The notes beneath the pieces are model-generated. The model was not told where the DNA came from. It made no database searches and worked only from the letters and a program-made list of their open reading frames with translations. Position numbers and translations under genes: made by a program. Shown in pieces: positions 9,147 through 18,009 of a DNA stretch of 64,000 nt; within the stretch, counting starts at the first letter, position 1; every line of letters starts with the position of its first letter. The DNA comes from Thalassobius vesicularis (GTDB lineage Bacteria > Pseudomonadota > Alphaproteobacteria > Rhodobacterales > Rhodobacteraceae), in contig NZ_SSMD01000008.1 of assembly GCF_004799325.1 (NCBI RefSeq), forward strand, positions 1 through 64,000, written 5' to 3'.

Positions 9147-9560
9147 TTGAAGTCAATTATGTTGTCTTGTATCGCCCGTGTGGAAATGTCCCCGCGGGCC
9201 GATACTCATGATGAGGAGGGCCCTGGGGAGGTCATGATAGAAGAAGCACCGAATGTGGTCACCGAAGACGGACTGCGCGGCTTGCTCGCCGAGGGCTACC
9301 TCATTGAGGTGGTCTGCAAGGAGAGAGCGGAGAAGCGCCATAACAGCTGGTACGGCTCGTGGGTCATCCGCGCCGTCGCCTCTGATGGGCGTGACGACAA
9401 GATGCTCGTCACCAGCCGAAGCGTCCTCAAGCTCCGCGACTTCAAAACCATCGTTGGCCTTGTCAGTTTCCTGGCCGACATGGGCTGTACGACCGCTAAC
9501 ATCCCACTTGAAGAAGGTGGCCGCGAACGCCACGCCGCGCCTCCGGTCAAAGGCAGCTGA
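9147..9560 (+). CDS. hypothetical protein at the head of the virB operon
   Basis: Up to 137 aa in frame, but the start is uncertain: TTG at 9147, ATG at 9186 or ATG at 9234 (MIEEAPNVV). A GGGGAGG just before 9234 is too close for normal spacing. No signal peptide or membrane segment; the core has LRGLLAEGYLIEVVCKERAEK and LKLRDFKTIVGLVSFLADMG, compact and mixed alpha/beta. The 3' end overlaps the start of the transglycosylase gene, placing it first in the virB operon. I do not recognise the family. Confidence 0.6.
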   Translation: MKSIMLSCIARVEMSPRADTHDEEGPGEVMIEEAPNVVTEDGLRGLLAEGYLIEVVCKERAEKRHNSWYGSWVIRAVASDGRDDKMLVTSRSVLKLRDFKTIVGLVSFLADMGCTTANIPLEEGGRERHAAPPVKGS

Positions 9561-10200
9561 CCGCGCGACTGCGCTCGTCGTTGCTTTGGGTACAGGCGTT
9601 TGTTCCGCGCCCCCGGCCCTGGCCGACGGTTTCATCTTTTCGGTTGGCCCAGACGGCCAATTGATTTCCTCTTCTCAAGAGGCAAACGGGCGCCTTTTTC
9701 TCTTCGCAGAACCTCGCGGTCCTGACGCAACGAGCGAGACAGCGATCCCGGCTCGATCCGCCGCCCGCGCCACCCCAGAAATCCTCCATGCGATCGAGAC
9801 CACGGCTCTGCGGTATGCCGGGCATGGTGCGCTGCGTCGCGCAGGGCTTTCAGTCACTGATTGGGCGCTCCTTTACCGGGCCAATATCGAAGTCGAAAGC
9901 GCATACAATCCGGCTGCACGTAGCCCTGTCGGTGCCATAGGCCTTGGCCAGCTTATGCCGGATACCGCCCGCGACCTCGGCGTAGACCCACATGACATTG
10001 CGCAGAACCTCGACGGATCAGCCCGCTACTTGCTGATGATGCTCGACCAGTTCGGCGAAGGCTCTCTGGCCCTTGCGGCCTACAACGCTGGCCCTGAGGC
10101 GGTCACACGCCACGGCGGCATCCCCCCTTTTCGAGAAACCCAAGGGCATGTGGCCCGTGTGACTGCCGTGTTTGAACGGCTCAGAGGAGATCTTTCATGA
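9508..10200 (+). CDS. virB1: VirB1-like lytic transglycosylase
   Basis: About 230 aa if it starts at the TTG at 9508, which gives a basic MKK start and a signal peptide ending at APPALA; a GTG at 9517 is an alternative. The lytic transglycosylase fold is shown by ANIEVESAYNPAA with the catalytic Glu, PVGAIGLGQLMPDTARDLG, and ALAAYNAGPEAV. It cleaves peptidoglycan so the secretion channel can span the wall. The stop overlaps the virB2 start (ATGA at 10197-10200). The frame is open further upstream, but that part only shadows the previous gene. Confidence 0.85.
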   Translation: MKKVAANATPRLRSKAADRATALVVALGTGVCSAPPALADGFIFSVGPDGQLISSSQEANGRLFLFAEPRGPDATSETAIPARSAARATPEILHAIETTALRYAGHGALRRAGLSVTDWALLYRANIEVESAYNPAARSPVGAIGLGQLMPDTARDLGVDPHDIAQNLDGSARYLLMMLDQFGEGSLALAAYNAGPEAVTRHGGIPPFRETQGHVARVTAVFERLRGDLS

Positions 10201-10487
10201 CATCGAGACCTTCGATCGTCGCGCTCGGCGCGATGGCCCTTATCGTGCTGGCGGGTCCAGCGCTTGCACAGAGCATCGACCTCTCGCCGGTACAAACCCT
10301 GCTTCAAGGAATTGTCGATGCGATCACCGGTCCCTTGGGGATCGTGATTGGCACGCTCGCACTGATCGGGGTGTTCCTTTCCTGGCTCTTTGGCATCCTC
10401 GACTTTCGTCAGGCGCTCTGGGTCGTGGTTGCAATCGCCGGCATCGCCGCAGCACCCACCATCGTCGCCGCCATCTGGACCACCTGA
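10197..10487 (+). CDS. virB2: VirB2/TrbC-type pilin subunit
   Basis: 96 aa with a signal peptide (cleavage after GPALAQ near residue 25) and two hydrophobic segments joined by a short polar turn (FGILDFRQ), the standard architecture of VirB2/TrbC pilins. The short region before the first segment reads VQTLLQGIVDAITGPLG. It forms the conjugative pilus. It follows virB1 with an ATGA overlap and is ten bases before virB3. Confidence 0.88.
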   Translation: MTSRPSIVALGAMALIVLAGPALAQSIDLSPVQTLLQGIVDAITGPLGIVIGTLALIGVFLSWLFGILDFRQALWVVVAIAGIAAAPTIVAAIWTT

Positions 10488-10496
10488 GCTCCATCC

Positions 10497-10775
10497 ATGG
10501 CTGACCAGTCCCGCGTGTTCATCGGTCTTCTCAGGCCACCCAAGCTGATGGGCTTGCCGATCATGTACGCCATGGTCTGGCTCTTCGGCTCGACGCTTCT
10601 ATTCCTCTGGGTGCAGAGCTGGGTGGTGGCTGTGTTCGCGGGGCTGGCCTGGCCGGCACTCTGGAAGGCCGCAGACTGGGATCCGAACTTCCTCGATGTC
10701 CTGGTGATCACCCTGCAGGAAACCCCGCCCACGACGAACCGCAAGCTGCACGGAGGCGATAGCTATGCCCCGTGA
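10497..10775 (+). CDS. virB3: VirB3 inner-membrane protein
   Basis: 92 aa, normal for VirB3. It begins with VFIGLLRPPKLMGLPIM, the conserved N-terminal pattern, followed by two closely spaced hydrophobic stretches. VirB3 works with VirB4 in the inner membrane and the two are fused in some systems; here the 3' end overlaps the virB4 start by 11 bases, which fits tight co-expression. Confidence 0.88.
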   Translation: MADQSRVFIGLLRPPKLMGLPIMYAMVWLFGSTLLFLWVQSWVVAVFAGLAWPALWKAADWDPNFLDVLVITLQETPPTTNRKLHGGDSYAP

Positions 10776-13149
10776 TGGACTTGCCAATGACGTGGCGGAG
10801 GCGCTCGATCCGCTGACTGCGCTACCCTCATGGGTCAAGGGCGAGAAGCGGCTCTCAATGATGCTGCCTTACGTGAGCCTCGCGACCGACCGGACGATCC
10901 GGACGCGCGGCAACGAGCTGATGCAATGCATCCGGCTCGAGGGGGTGAACAGCACCACGAGCGAGGACGGGCATCTCGACCGGATCGGAGGGTTGCTGGC
11001 TGGCATCGTGGCGCAGGTCGGGACGGAGTTCTCTTTCTACCTGCACAAGGTGTCGAAAGCGGTCGATGTGACCCTGCCGCCCGTTCCGGGCGAAGGGTTT
11101 GCGGCTGCCGTCGACGAACGATGGCACGCGCATCTCGGCCGCGCGGGTTTGCGCGACAAGACGCTGACCCTGACGGTGCTGAAGCGACCTGAGACAGGCA
11201 GCCGCTTGCCGTTCGGACTTGGGGCGTCTCGCTCGCGACATGCGGCCGACACCAACCGCCGCTTGCGCAAGCTCGACGAGGTTGTGGGGTTTCTGCTGTC
11301 GTCCTTCGATGAGCTGAAGCCCCGCCTGCTGGCCGCAAGCACCGGCGAGCTTCTGGGCTTCCTCGGTTCACTCAACACAGGCGAGGAGCACCCGCTCTTC
11401 CCCCGGTCGCGCCTCGGTGTGATCGCCGAGGACGTAGCCAATACCCGCGTCACCTTCCGCGGTACGACCATCGCACTCTCGGACGGTGCCGTCGGCGACA
11501 AGCTCGGGGCGATCTTTGCGGTGAAGAACTACCCCGCCAAGACCGATAGCCTGATGCTCGACGAGTTGAATCTGCCCGTCGACATGGTGGTCACGCACTC
11601 TTTTGTGCCGATCAACGCCAACATCATGGCGGGCCGGATCAAGCGGCAGCTGCGGCTGATGCAGGCCGCCAATGACGGAGCCGTCAGCCTCGCGCAGGAA
11701 CTGGAACTCGCGCAGGACGATCTGGAATCGAAACGCCTGATCTTCGGCGAGCACCACATGACTGTGGCGGTCTATGCGCGATCCCAAGCCGCGCTTGACG
11801 ATATCGCGGCCGAAATCCGCAACATCTCCGCCACTTCCGGGATCAACCTGATCTCGGAGGCCTTCGGGGCGCGGGCGCATTTCATGGCGCAGCATCCCGG
11901 AAACACAGGGGCGCGCAGCCGAAAGGCAGCGATCACGAACCACAACTTCGCCGATCTCGCCACCTTCCACCGCACACCCCTTGGCAAGACAGGTCGAGAA
12001 GTCCCTTGGGGCGTGCCGATCACGCTTTTCCCGACACCCGAGCGCAGCGGGTTCCGCTTCAACTTCCACGAACAGGGCGCGCCGGATCGCGAGCCCACTG
12101 GCGGGCACACGCTGATCCTCGGTCGTCCCGGCTCCGGCAAATCCGTCCTGGCGGCTTTCCTGATGACCATGGCACGGCGGGCAGGTGCGCGGGTCTTCGT
12201 ATTCGACTATCGCGCGGGCATGGAGATGGCCGTCCGTGCGCTCGGCGGCAGCTATTCGACGATACGTGCCGGACGGCCCACGGGCCTCAATCCGCTCCAG
12301 ACCGAGATCGACATGCGGGGCCAAGCATGGCTTGCTGATTGGCTCGCGAGCCTCTTGGAGCGGCGCGATCGACCGCTAACTCCGATTCAGACCAACCGAC
12401 TGCAGGAAGTCGTGCGCCAGAACGCGAGCGCAGGACATGCGGGCCTGCGAAACTGGTCGGATTTCGCCTCGCTGCTGGTCTCGACCGATGACGAGGGCGA
12501 TCTCTTCGAGCGTATGCAGGAGTGGACGGCCGAGGGCCGCTATGGCTGGATCTTCGGGGCCAATGCCGAGGACAGTTTCAGCATCGATGGAGACGTCGCG
12601 GGCTTTGACCTCACCGGCATCCTCGATTCCGAGAGCGAGCGGGAACGCATGGCGGTCCTGTCCTATCTTTTCCGCCGGGTCGAGCGCGTGATCGAGGACC
12701 GCAAGCCCACGATCATCGTCATCGACGAGGCATGGAAAGCCCTCGACAACGCCTACTTCGCGGAGCGACTCAGCAACTGGCTGGTGACCGCCCGCAAGCA
12801 GAACGCCGTCGTCGTGATGATGACCCAATATGCCAGCCAGCTTGAACGCACGCGGACCGGCAAGACCATCGTGGAAGCCGTGCCGACCCAGGTGCTGCTG
12901 CCCAACATCCGCGCCTCAGCCGCCGACTACGCCATGCTCGGCCTGACCGAGAAAGAGCTCGACGTGCTTCTGGGCGTCGGCTCCGCCTCGCGGCTGGCCC
13001 TCGTGCGCGATGACCGGGGTTCGGTCGTGATCGATGCCGATCTCAGCGCCCTCGGCCCCCTCGTGACCATCCTTGGCGGCATGGAGAAGGGCGAGGCCCT
13101 TGTCGGCGCCGATTATCGCGAACGTCCTGATTTCTGGAGAGTGACATGA
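10765..13149 (+). CDS. virB4: VirB4 conjugation ATPase
   Basis: 794 aa, full length. The Walker A motif LGRPGSGKS lies near residue 455, Walker B TIIVIDEAWKAL near residue 650, and MMTQYASQLE follows in the C-terminal ATPase domain; the N-terminal half is the CagE/TrbE/VirB family domain. VirB4 powers pilus assembly and substrate transfer at the inner membrane. It overlaps both neighbours (ATGA with the lipoprotein gene). No damage is visible. Confidence 0.95.
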   Translation: MPRDGLANDVAEALDPLTALPSWVKGEKRLSMMLPYVSLATDRTIRTRGNELMQCIRLEGVNSTTSEDGHLDRIGGLLAGIVAQVGTEFSFYLHKVSKAVDVTLPPVPGEGFAAAVDERWHAHLGRAGLRDKTLTLTVLKRPETGSRLPFGLGASRSRHAADTNRRLRKLDEVVGFLLSSFDELKPRLLAASTGELLGFLGSLNTGEEHPLFPRSRLGVIAEDVANTRVTFRGTTIALSDGAVGDKLGAIFAVKNYPAKTDSLMLDELNLPVDMVVTHSFVPINANIMAGRIKRQLRLMQAANDGAVSLAQELELAQDDLESKRLIFGEHHMTVAVYARSQAALDDIAAEIRNISATSGINLISEAFGARAHFMAQHPGNTGARSRKAAITNHNFADLATFHRTPLGKTGREVPWGVPITLFPTPERSGFRFNFHEQGAPDREPTGGHTLILGRPGSGKSVLAAFLMTMARRAGARVFVFDYRAGMEMAVRALGGSYSTIRAGRPTGLNPLQTEIDMRGQAWLADWLASLLERRDRPLTPIQTNRLQEVVRQNASAGHAGLRNWSDFASLLVSTDDEGDLFERMQEWTAEGRYGWIFGANAEDSFSIDGDVAGFDLTGILDSESERERMAVLSYLFRRVERVIEDRKPTIIVIDEAWKALDNAYFAERLSNWLVTARKQNAVVVMMTQYASQLERTRTGKTIVEAVPTQVLLPNIRASAADYAMLGLTEKELDVLLGVGSASRLALVRDDRGSVVIDADLSALGPLVTILGGMEKGEALVGADYRERPDFWRVT

Positions 13150-13361
13150 CCCGTATCCTCATCCGCAGCATCGTGCTGCTCGGGCTCGGGCTGAGCCTGA
13201 CAGCCTGTGCACAGCATAACCCCCCGCAAGCCAACTGCTTCAATTTTCGCGAGGCTCCTGCGCAGGCAGGAACCGCCACCGCCACGATCTCGACCATGGG
13301 GGCGGAAGTCACGCGCCGCGACACGGCCTGCGATTTCGTCCTCTTGGGTGCGGGCAGTTGA
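13146..13361 (+). CDS. VirB7-like small lipoprotein
   Basis: 71 aa with a lipoprotein signal: a basic N-terminus, the hydrophobic VLLGLGLSL, and lipobox LTAC so that the Cys near residue 21 would be acylated. Two further cysteines occur in the mature chain (NCFNF and TACDF). Size, lipidation and position match VirB7, which tethers VirB9 to the outer membrane through a disulfide. Sequence similarity to VirB7 is too low to be sure, so the name is functional inference. Confidence 0.7.
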   Translation: MTRILIRSIVLLGLGLSLTACAQHNPPQANCFNFREAPAQAGTATATISTMGAEVTRRDTACDFVLLGAGS

Positions 13362-13365
13362 GCCA

Positions 13366-14532
13366 ATGCGGACCTGGCTTCCTCTCTCGATGATCGGCTT
13401 TGCACTGGCAGTTCCCGCGGCGGGGCCGGCGGTCGCCCAGGGCGTGCCAACCTTCGATCTGCGCCTGTTCGCAGAGCGGCAGGCGATCCTCGAGCAGACC
13501 GATCGGGACCTGACACTGCAGCAGGACCGGCTAAGCCGCGAGGAGGAACTGGCCGAGATCGAGCGTCAGCAACTCGCCTCCCTCGAAGGGCTGATGGATG
13601 CCATGTCGCTTGGCGCTGGAGATGTGGCCGGCACCGTGGCCGGGCTCGAGGCGGGGCAGGGGGCGGTTGACGACGTCGAAAGCGCGGCCGCCAGTCTTTA
13701 TGCACCCGAGGACACCAATCCAGCGGCGGCGCGGATGTTCGGCGATGCCCGGGAGGGGATCGAGGAGCTGATCATCCGCGCAGCACGCGACACCCATAGT
13801 CTGTCCGGGGTCGGCCGTGCGGGCCTTTCGCTCGTGCAATGGCGCTGCCTTTTGCAGGCGCTGATCTGGCAGGAAAGCCGTTTCCAGATTGGGGCACGCT
13901 CACCCGTGGGGGCCTTCGGACTTACCCAGATCATGCCCGGTACCGCGGGCGATCTCGGGATCTACCCGGCCTATTACGACGATCCCTATCTGCAGGTCAC
14001 CGGCGGTGCGCGATACCTCGCACAAATGCTGAACATGTTCGACGGCAACATCATCCATGCGCTCGCCGCCTATAACGCCGGTCCGGGCAATGTGCAGGAT
14101 TATGGCGGTGTGCCGCCCTTCGCGGAAACCCAGCACTATGTCGTGGTGATCCCGCAGCAGTACAACAGCTACCTCGCGGCCGTAGGCGGCATCGATGCGC
14201 TCGGCACCATCGACCCTGTGCTCCTCGCCAACGCGAGTTTCAGCCTCTCGGCCCACGGCGCAGGGGTCTATGGCGACTATTCGCTGGTCTCGGTCCGTGC
14301 CGCCGCCCTGCGGGTTCAGGACATCATCACCCGCATTGGTGAGACCGAGGATCTCCACGAGGCCATCGCGCTCAACACCTATGCCCGGGCCGAACTGGCC
14401 CGGCTGGTCGCAATCCGGACCCGGATCAAGGCCGCCCGAACCGAGCCACTCAGCGCCGAGCAGATCGCCTTGGCGGCGGCCCAGGCTGCCGAGCGGCAAT
14501 ACATGGATTTTAGTCAGGAGGATTTGCGTTGA
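13366..14532 (+). CDS. VirB5-like protein with an internal lytic transglycosylase domain
   Basis: 388 aa from the ATG at 13366, with a signal peptide ending near AGPAVA. The mature N-terminus starts QGVPTFDLRLF and runs into a coiled coil; the C-terminus ends AERQYMDF. Both ends match the next gene, virB5 (AQGVPTVDTQN at the start, EERRYMDF at the end). Between them, near residues 150-270, is a transglycosylase domain with ALIWQESRFQIGARSP, VGAFGLTQIMPGTAGDLG and ALAAYNAGPGNVQDYGG. It is therefore a VirB5-type minor pilus subunit with a wall-cutting enzyme inside, in addition to the separate virB1 at 9508. Confidence 0.85.
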   Translation: MRTWLPLSMIGFALAVPAAGPAVAQGVPTFDLRLFAERQAILEQTDRDLTLQQDRLSREEELAEIERQQLASLEGLMDAMSLGAGDVAGTVAGLEAGQGAVDDVESAAASLYAPEDTNPAAARMFGDAREGIEELIIRAARDTHSLSGVGRAGLSLVQWRCLLQALIWQESRFQIGARSPVGAFGLTQIMPGTAGDLGIYPAYYDDPYLQVTGGARYLAQMLNMFDGNIIHALAAYNAGPGNVQDYGGVPPFAETQHYVVVIPQQYNSYLAAVGGIDALGTIDPVLLANASFSLSAHGAGVYGDYSLVSVRAAALRVQDIITRIGETEDLHEAIALNTYARAELARLVAIRTRIKAARTEPLSAEQIALAAAQAAERQYMDFSQEDLR

Positions 14533-15326
14533 ACCTGCGCCTGCCCCGTTCCCTTTTCGCCGGTAGCATCGCTCTCGCACTTGCCCTCAATGTCACCGGA
14601 CCTGCCGGGGCACAGGGTGTGCCCACGGTGGACACCCAGAACATTGCCCAGGAAATCCGTCAGCTTCAGCAGATGCTGCAGGATTTCGGGATCCAGACCG
14701 ATCTTCTGGACAATGCGTTGGAGCAACTGGACATGCTGCAAAGCCAACTCGATCAGCTGAACGAGATGTATGCCTCGCTCACCGGGCCGCGCAGCATCCT
14801 CGGGCTTGCCATGGGCGGGGACCTCGACACCTTGCTTCAGGCCAACTTCGAAGACATCCCCGGCCTGATCCGAGGCATCCAGGCGGGCGATTGGAGCGCT
14901 CTCATCGGGCCCAATGCCGGGCCCATGCGCACGCAGATGGAACAGGCGCTGGCAAGTGCAGGGTTCGACGAAGATTCTCTCCGCGAAATCGCCACCAGCG
15001 GCAATCCGGGAGCTGAAGGCGTGGCCACCCGGGCAACCACAGGTGCTGTGATGTCGGCGGCGGCGCAGAACAGCCACGCAGAGGCGGAACAGTCTCTCGA
15101 ACGAGTGGAACGTCTGGTCGAGATGATCCCGGACATGGAGGATCTCAAAGCCTCGATGGATCATAACACGCGCGTCACGGCGGAACTCGCCATCGCCATG
15201 ACCCGGATGTGGGAGCTGGAAGCGATCCAAACCCTCGGCGCAGGCAATGCAGGCGTGGTTGATGCCGCCACCGTTGCCGAAGAACGCCGCTACATGGACT
15301 TCACCTTGCCGGATCTTGAGCCATGA
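14529..15326 (+). CDS. virB5: VirB5 minor pilin / pilus-tip protein
   Basis: 265 aa. The start is a TTG at 14529 overlapping the previous stop, supported by AGGAGG at 14517-14522 and by the signal peptide it yields (cleavage after GPAGAQ). The mature protein is mostly helical with coiled-coil segments (IRQLQQMLQDF, LEQLDMLQSQLDQL), typical of VirB5/TrbJ, and ends YMDFTLPDLEP. VirB5 sits at the pilus tip and helps contact recipients. The stop overlaps virB8 (ATGA). Confidence 0.85.
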   Translation: MNLRLPRSLFAGSIALALALNVTGPAGAQGVPTVDTQNIAQEIRQLQQMLQDFGIQTDLLDNALEQLDMLQSQLDQLNEMYASLTGPRSILGLAMGGDLDTLLQANFEDIPGLIRGIQAGDWSALIGPNAGPMRTQMEQALASAGFDEDSLREIATSGNPGAEGVATRATTGAVMSAAAQNSHAEAEQSLERVERLVEMIPDMEDLKASMDHNTRVTAELAIAMTRMWELEAIQTLGAGNAGVVDAATVAEERRYMDFTLPDLEP

Positions 15327-15988
15327 GTGGGGCAGGGGTGATGACTGCGCGCGAACTCGTGGAAGAGGAACTTGTCTACGGTGCCCTGCGCCGGGAACAG
15401 CTTTGGCGGATGATCGGCCTTTCCGGGGCAGGCTTCGGCGTATTCGGCTGTTTGACGGCTGCGGCTGTCGCGCTGATGGTCGAGACGCCGCCGCCCGTAG
15501 TTGTACCCTACGATCCAGCGACCGGGATGGCGCTCCCCAATGCCACGGTTGAAACCGTTTCGCTTGCCGAACGACCTGCCGTGATCGAAGCACAAATCTA
15601 TCGCTACATTCTCGACCGCGAGGCCTACAATCGGCTCGACAACGATCTGCGCGTGCGCCGGGTGCTGGCGCAATCCACCGGGGCGGCCGAGGCCAGCATG
15701 CGCGCCATGTGGACCTCCGGGCAGGAGAGCTATCCGCCGACGCGATACGGGGCTGCGGCCGAGATGGCTGTTGAGATCGCCTCGATCACCCTTATTGGCG
15801 ATAACCGCGCCCAGGTGCGGCTCAGAAAGCGTCTGACAAGCCCGCAAGGGGTACAGGATGGATCGTTCACTGCCACGTTGATGTTCGAATTCCGGCCCGA
15901 GCGGACCCGCGCGATCGACGATGTCTGGCAAAACCCTTTCGGTTTCACCGTTACACAATATGCCATCCGATCGGACCGTTCCGAATGA
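15323..15988 (+). CDS. virB8: VirB8 inner-membrane assembly factor
   Basis: 221 aa. A short cytoplasmic N-terminus and one transmembrane helix (about residues 30-52) precede a periplasmic NTF2-like domain with VVPYDPATG, YRYILDREAYN and RAIDDVWQNPFGFTVTQY, the last being a family hallmark. VirB8 links the inner-membrane ATPases to the core complex. It overlaps virB5 and virB9 (ATGA). Confidence 0.9.
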   Translation: MSGAGVMTARELVEEELVYGALRREQLWRMIGLSGAGFGVFGCLTAAAVALMVETPPPVVVPYDPATGMALPNATVETVSLAERPAVIEAQIYRYILDREAYNRLDNDLRVRRVLAQSTGAAEASMRAMWTSGQESYPPTRYGAAAEMAVEIASITLIGDNRAQVRLRKRLTSPQGVQDGSFTATLMFEFRPERTRAIDDVWQNPFGFTVTQYAIRSDRSE

Positions 15989-16686
15989 CTCGCACTCCAA
16001 TCTCTGCGCTGCTGGCCGCCGGTATTCTCGCGTTCGCGGGAACGACTGCCTTGGCCGAAACTACGCCCCGTCCAGGTTCTCATGACAATCGCGTGCGCGT
16101 CGCGACCTGGACTGAAGGCCAGGTTTACCGTGTCGTCACGACTCTGACCCGCGTCACCACAGTCGAATTCGGTGAGGGTGAAACCATCCGCTCGATCATC
16201 GCCGGCGATACGGTCGGGTTTCAATTCGACGGTGTCCCGGGTGGCCGTGCCTTCGCCATCAAGCCAACAGCATCTGGCGTCGCCACCAACATCACCGTCT
16301 ACACCAACCGTCGCTCCTACTACTTCCATGTCGTCGAAGCCCGGGAGACGCCGCATTATGTCGTACAGTTCCGCTATCCTGAAAACCGCGTGCAACCCAC
16401 CAGGGCGGTTGCGGCCGATGCGCCGAATGCGAACTATGCGGTCAGCGCCCGAGGAGAGTTCACGCCGACGGCCATCTGGGATGATGGTACCTTCACGTAT
16501 TTCCGGTTCGCACGGAACGCGCCGGTGCCCGCCATCTTCCGATATTCGAACGGCAGGGAACGCGCGGTGAACAGCCAGGCCTTGAGTGACGGCGTCATCC
16601 GCGTGTCTGGCGTCAACCGACAATGGGTCCTTCGCCTTGGCGAAGATGTGGTTTGCGTCCAGGAAGCGGGACAGGCCACATTATGA
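15985..16686 (+). CDS. virB9: VirB9 outer-membrane core protein
   Basis: 233 aa with a signal peptide (cleavage near ALAET). The N-terminal part contains VRVATWTEGQVYRVVT and GETIRSIIAGDTVGF; the C-terminal domain has TAIWDDGTFTYFRF and GVNRQWVLRLGEDVVC, all typical of VirB9/TrbG. The Cys near the C-terminus could pair with the lipoprotein. It overlaps the virB10 start (ATGA at 16683). Confidence 0.92.
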   Translation: MTRTPISALLAAGILAFAGTTALAETTPRPGSHDNRVRVATWTEGQVYRVVTTLTRVTTVEFGEGETIRSIIAGDTVGFQFDGVPGGRAFAIKPTASGVATNITVYTNRRSYYFHVVEARETPHYVVQFRYPENRVQPTRAVAADAPNANYAVSARGEFTPTAIWDDGTFTYFRFARNAPVPAIFRYSNGRERAVNSQALSDGVIRVSGVNRQWVLRLGEDVVCVQEAGQATL

Positions 16687-18008
16687 CCGAAGGTACGGAA
16701 GACCTCGCCGCGCGCCTCGCGGCTCTCGAAGGATCGACAGGCAAAGCGAAGGCAAACAAGCGGCCTGCACCGCTTGCCGCGATCCTTGGGGTCGTCGGCA
16801 TCGCGGCAGCAGGCGGTCTGGCATGGGCTGCCCTGCAGCCGTCGGCAGAAGCACCAATGGCGACCGCCGCGCCGGAGGAGTTCCAGAGCAGCGGCCCCGG
16901 ATTCGGAGATCTGGCGCCGATTTCTGCCCCGGAGCCCAGCCAAGTCCCGCCTGCGGACACAGGTCCGAGCGAGTCGGAACTCGCGCTGATGGAAAGTCTT
17001 GCGACATTGAGAGCGGAACTCGAGGACCTGCGCGCAAGACCGGCCGAGGCCGCGGACAGCGGGACGGAGCAGGCTATTGCGGACCTGACGGCGCAAATTG
17101 CCACCTTACAGGAAGCATCCGCCGAGGCTCAGCGTGCCCTCGAGCGGCAACTGACCGAGCGGGATCGCGAATTGGATCAGCTCCGAATGGACTTGGAACT
17201 TGCAAGGCTTGCACCACCAGAGCCGACCTCATTGGGACCAAGTGAAGAAGAATTGCGGCTGGCCGAGCTCGAAAGGCGGCGCGCAGCCGAAGCCGAGGCC
17301 CGCGCAGAGCGTATCGCGTCTCCTATGATCGCCTTCTCCGGGATGGGCGCAGGTGCGGATAGGGAGAATACGCTGGAAGCCGCACGTCTGAATGCAGATG
17401 AAGCCTTTGTTCGTTCGGGCGCGCAACCAGCACAGGTGACACGTGCCGAAGTGATCGCGAACCCATCGAACACGGTTGTTCAGGGCACCATGATTCAGGC
17501 TGTGACAGAGACGGCCCTCGACAGCACACTGCCCGGCGCGATCCGCGCCATTGTCTCGGAAGACGTCCATTCTTTCGATGGAACGCGTATCCTGATCCCG
17601 CGCGGCGCGCGGCTGATCGGGCGCTACCGCTCCGATGTCGCACTTGCCCAATCGCGCGTCATGGTGGCATGGGATCGGATCATCTTGCCCGATAATCAGA
17701 CCGTGCAGATCAGCGCCTTCGGGGGAGACGAACTCGGCCGTACTGGCACCACCGGGTTTGTCGACACCCGTTTCGCGCAACGCTTCGGCTCCGCCGCGCT
17801 GATCTCCTTGATCGGCGCCCTGCCAGCGGCTGCAGCGGGTCAAATCGACAGCGAGGCGGCGGCCGATGTTGCGAGTGATGTCGGCACCGACCTGCGCGAT
17901 AGCACGCAAAGCGTGATGCAGGACTATCTGGCGATCCGGCCAGTGATACATGTCGATCAGGGTACACGGATCACGGTCATGGTTGATCGTGACCTCGAGA
18001 TTTTCTGA
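16683..18008 (+). CDS. virB10: VirB10 core-complex protein
   Basis: 441 aa from the ATG at 16683. Cytoplasmic N-terminus, a single membrane helix (LAAILGVVGIAAAGGLAW, near residues 35-55), a Pro/Glu-rich and coiled-coil periplasmic linker to about residue 215, then the beta-barrel domain with GTMIQAVTETALDS, IPRGARLIGRY, DNQTVQISAFGGDELG and the closing RITVMVDRDLEIF. VirB10 spans both membranes and senses ATP use. It ends one base before virB11. Confidence 0.94.
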   Translation: MTEGTEDLAARLAALEGSTGKAKANKRPAPLAAILGVVGIAAAGGLAWAALQPSAEAPMATAAPEEFQSSGPGFGDLAPISAPEPSQVPPADTGPSESELALMESLATLRAELEDLRARPAEAADSGTEQAIADLTAQIATLQEASAEAQRALERQLTERDRELDQLRMDLELARLAPPEPTSLGPSEEELRLAELERRRAAEAEARAERIASPMIAFSGMGAGADRENTLEAARLNADEAFVRSGAQPAQVTRAEVIANPSNTVVQGTMIQAVTETALDSTLPGAIRAIVSEDVHSFDGTRILIPRGARLIGRYRSDVALAQSRVMVAWDRIILPDNQTVQISAFGGDELGRTGTTGFVDTRFAQRFGSAALISLIGALPAAAAGQIDSEAAADVASDVGTDLRDSTQSVMQDYLAIRPVIHVDQGTRITVMVDRDLEIF

Positions 18009-18009
18009 C

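Noticed and set aside
9253-9507. N-terminal extension of the VirB1 frame
   Set aside because: Serine/arginine-rich shadow of the preceding gene; the signal peptide places the true start near 9508.
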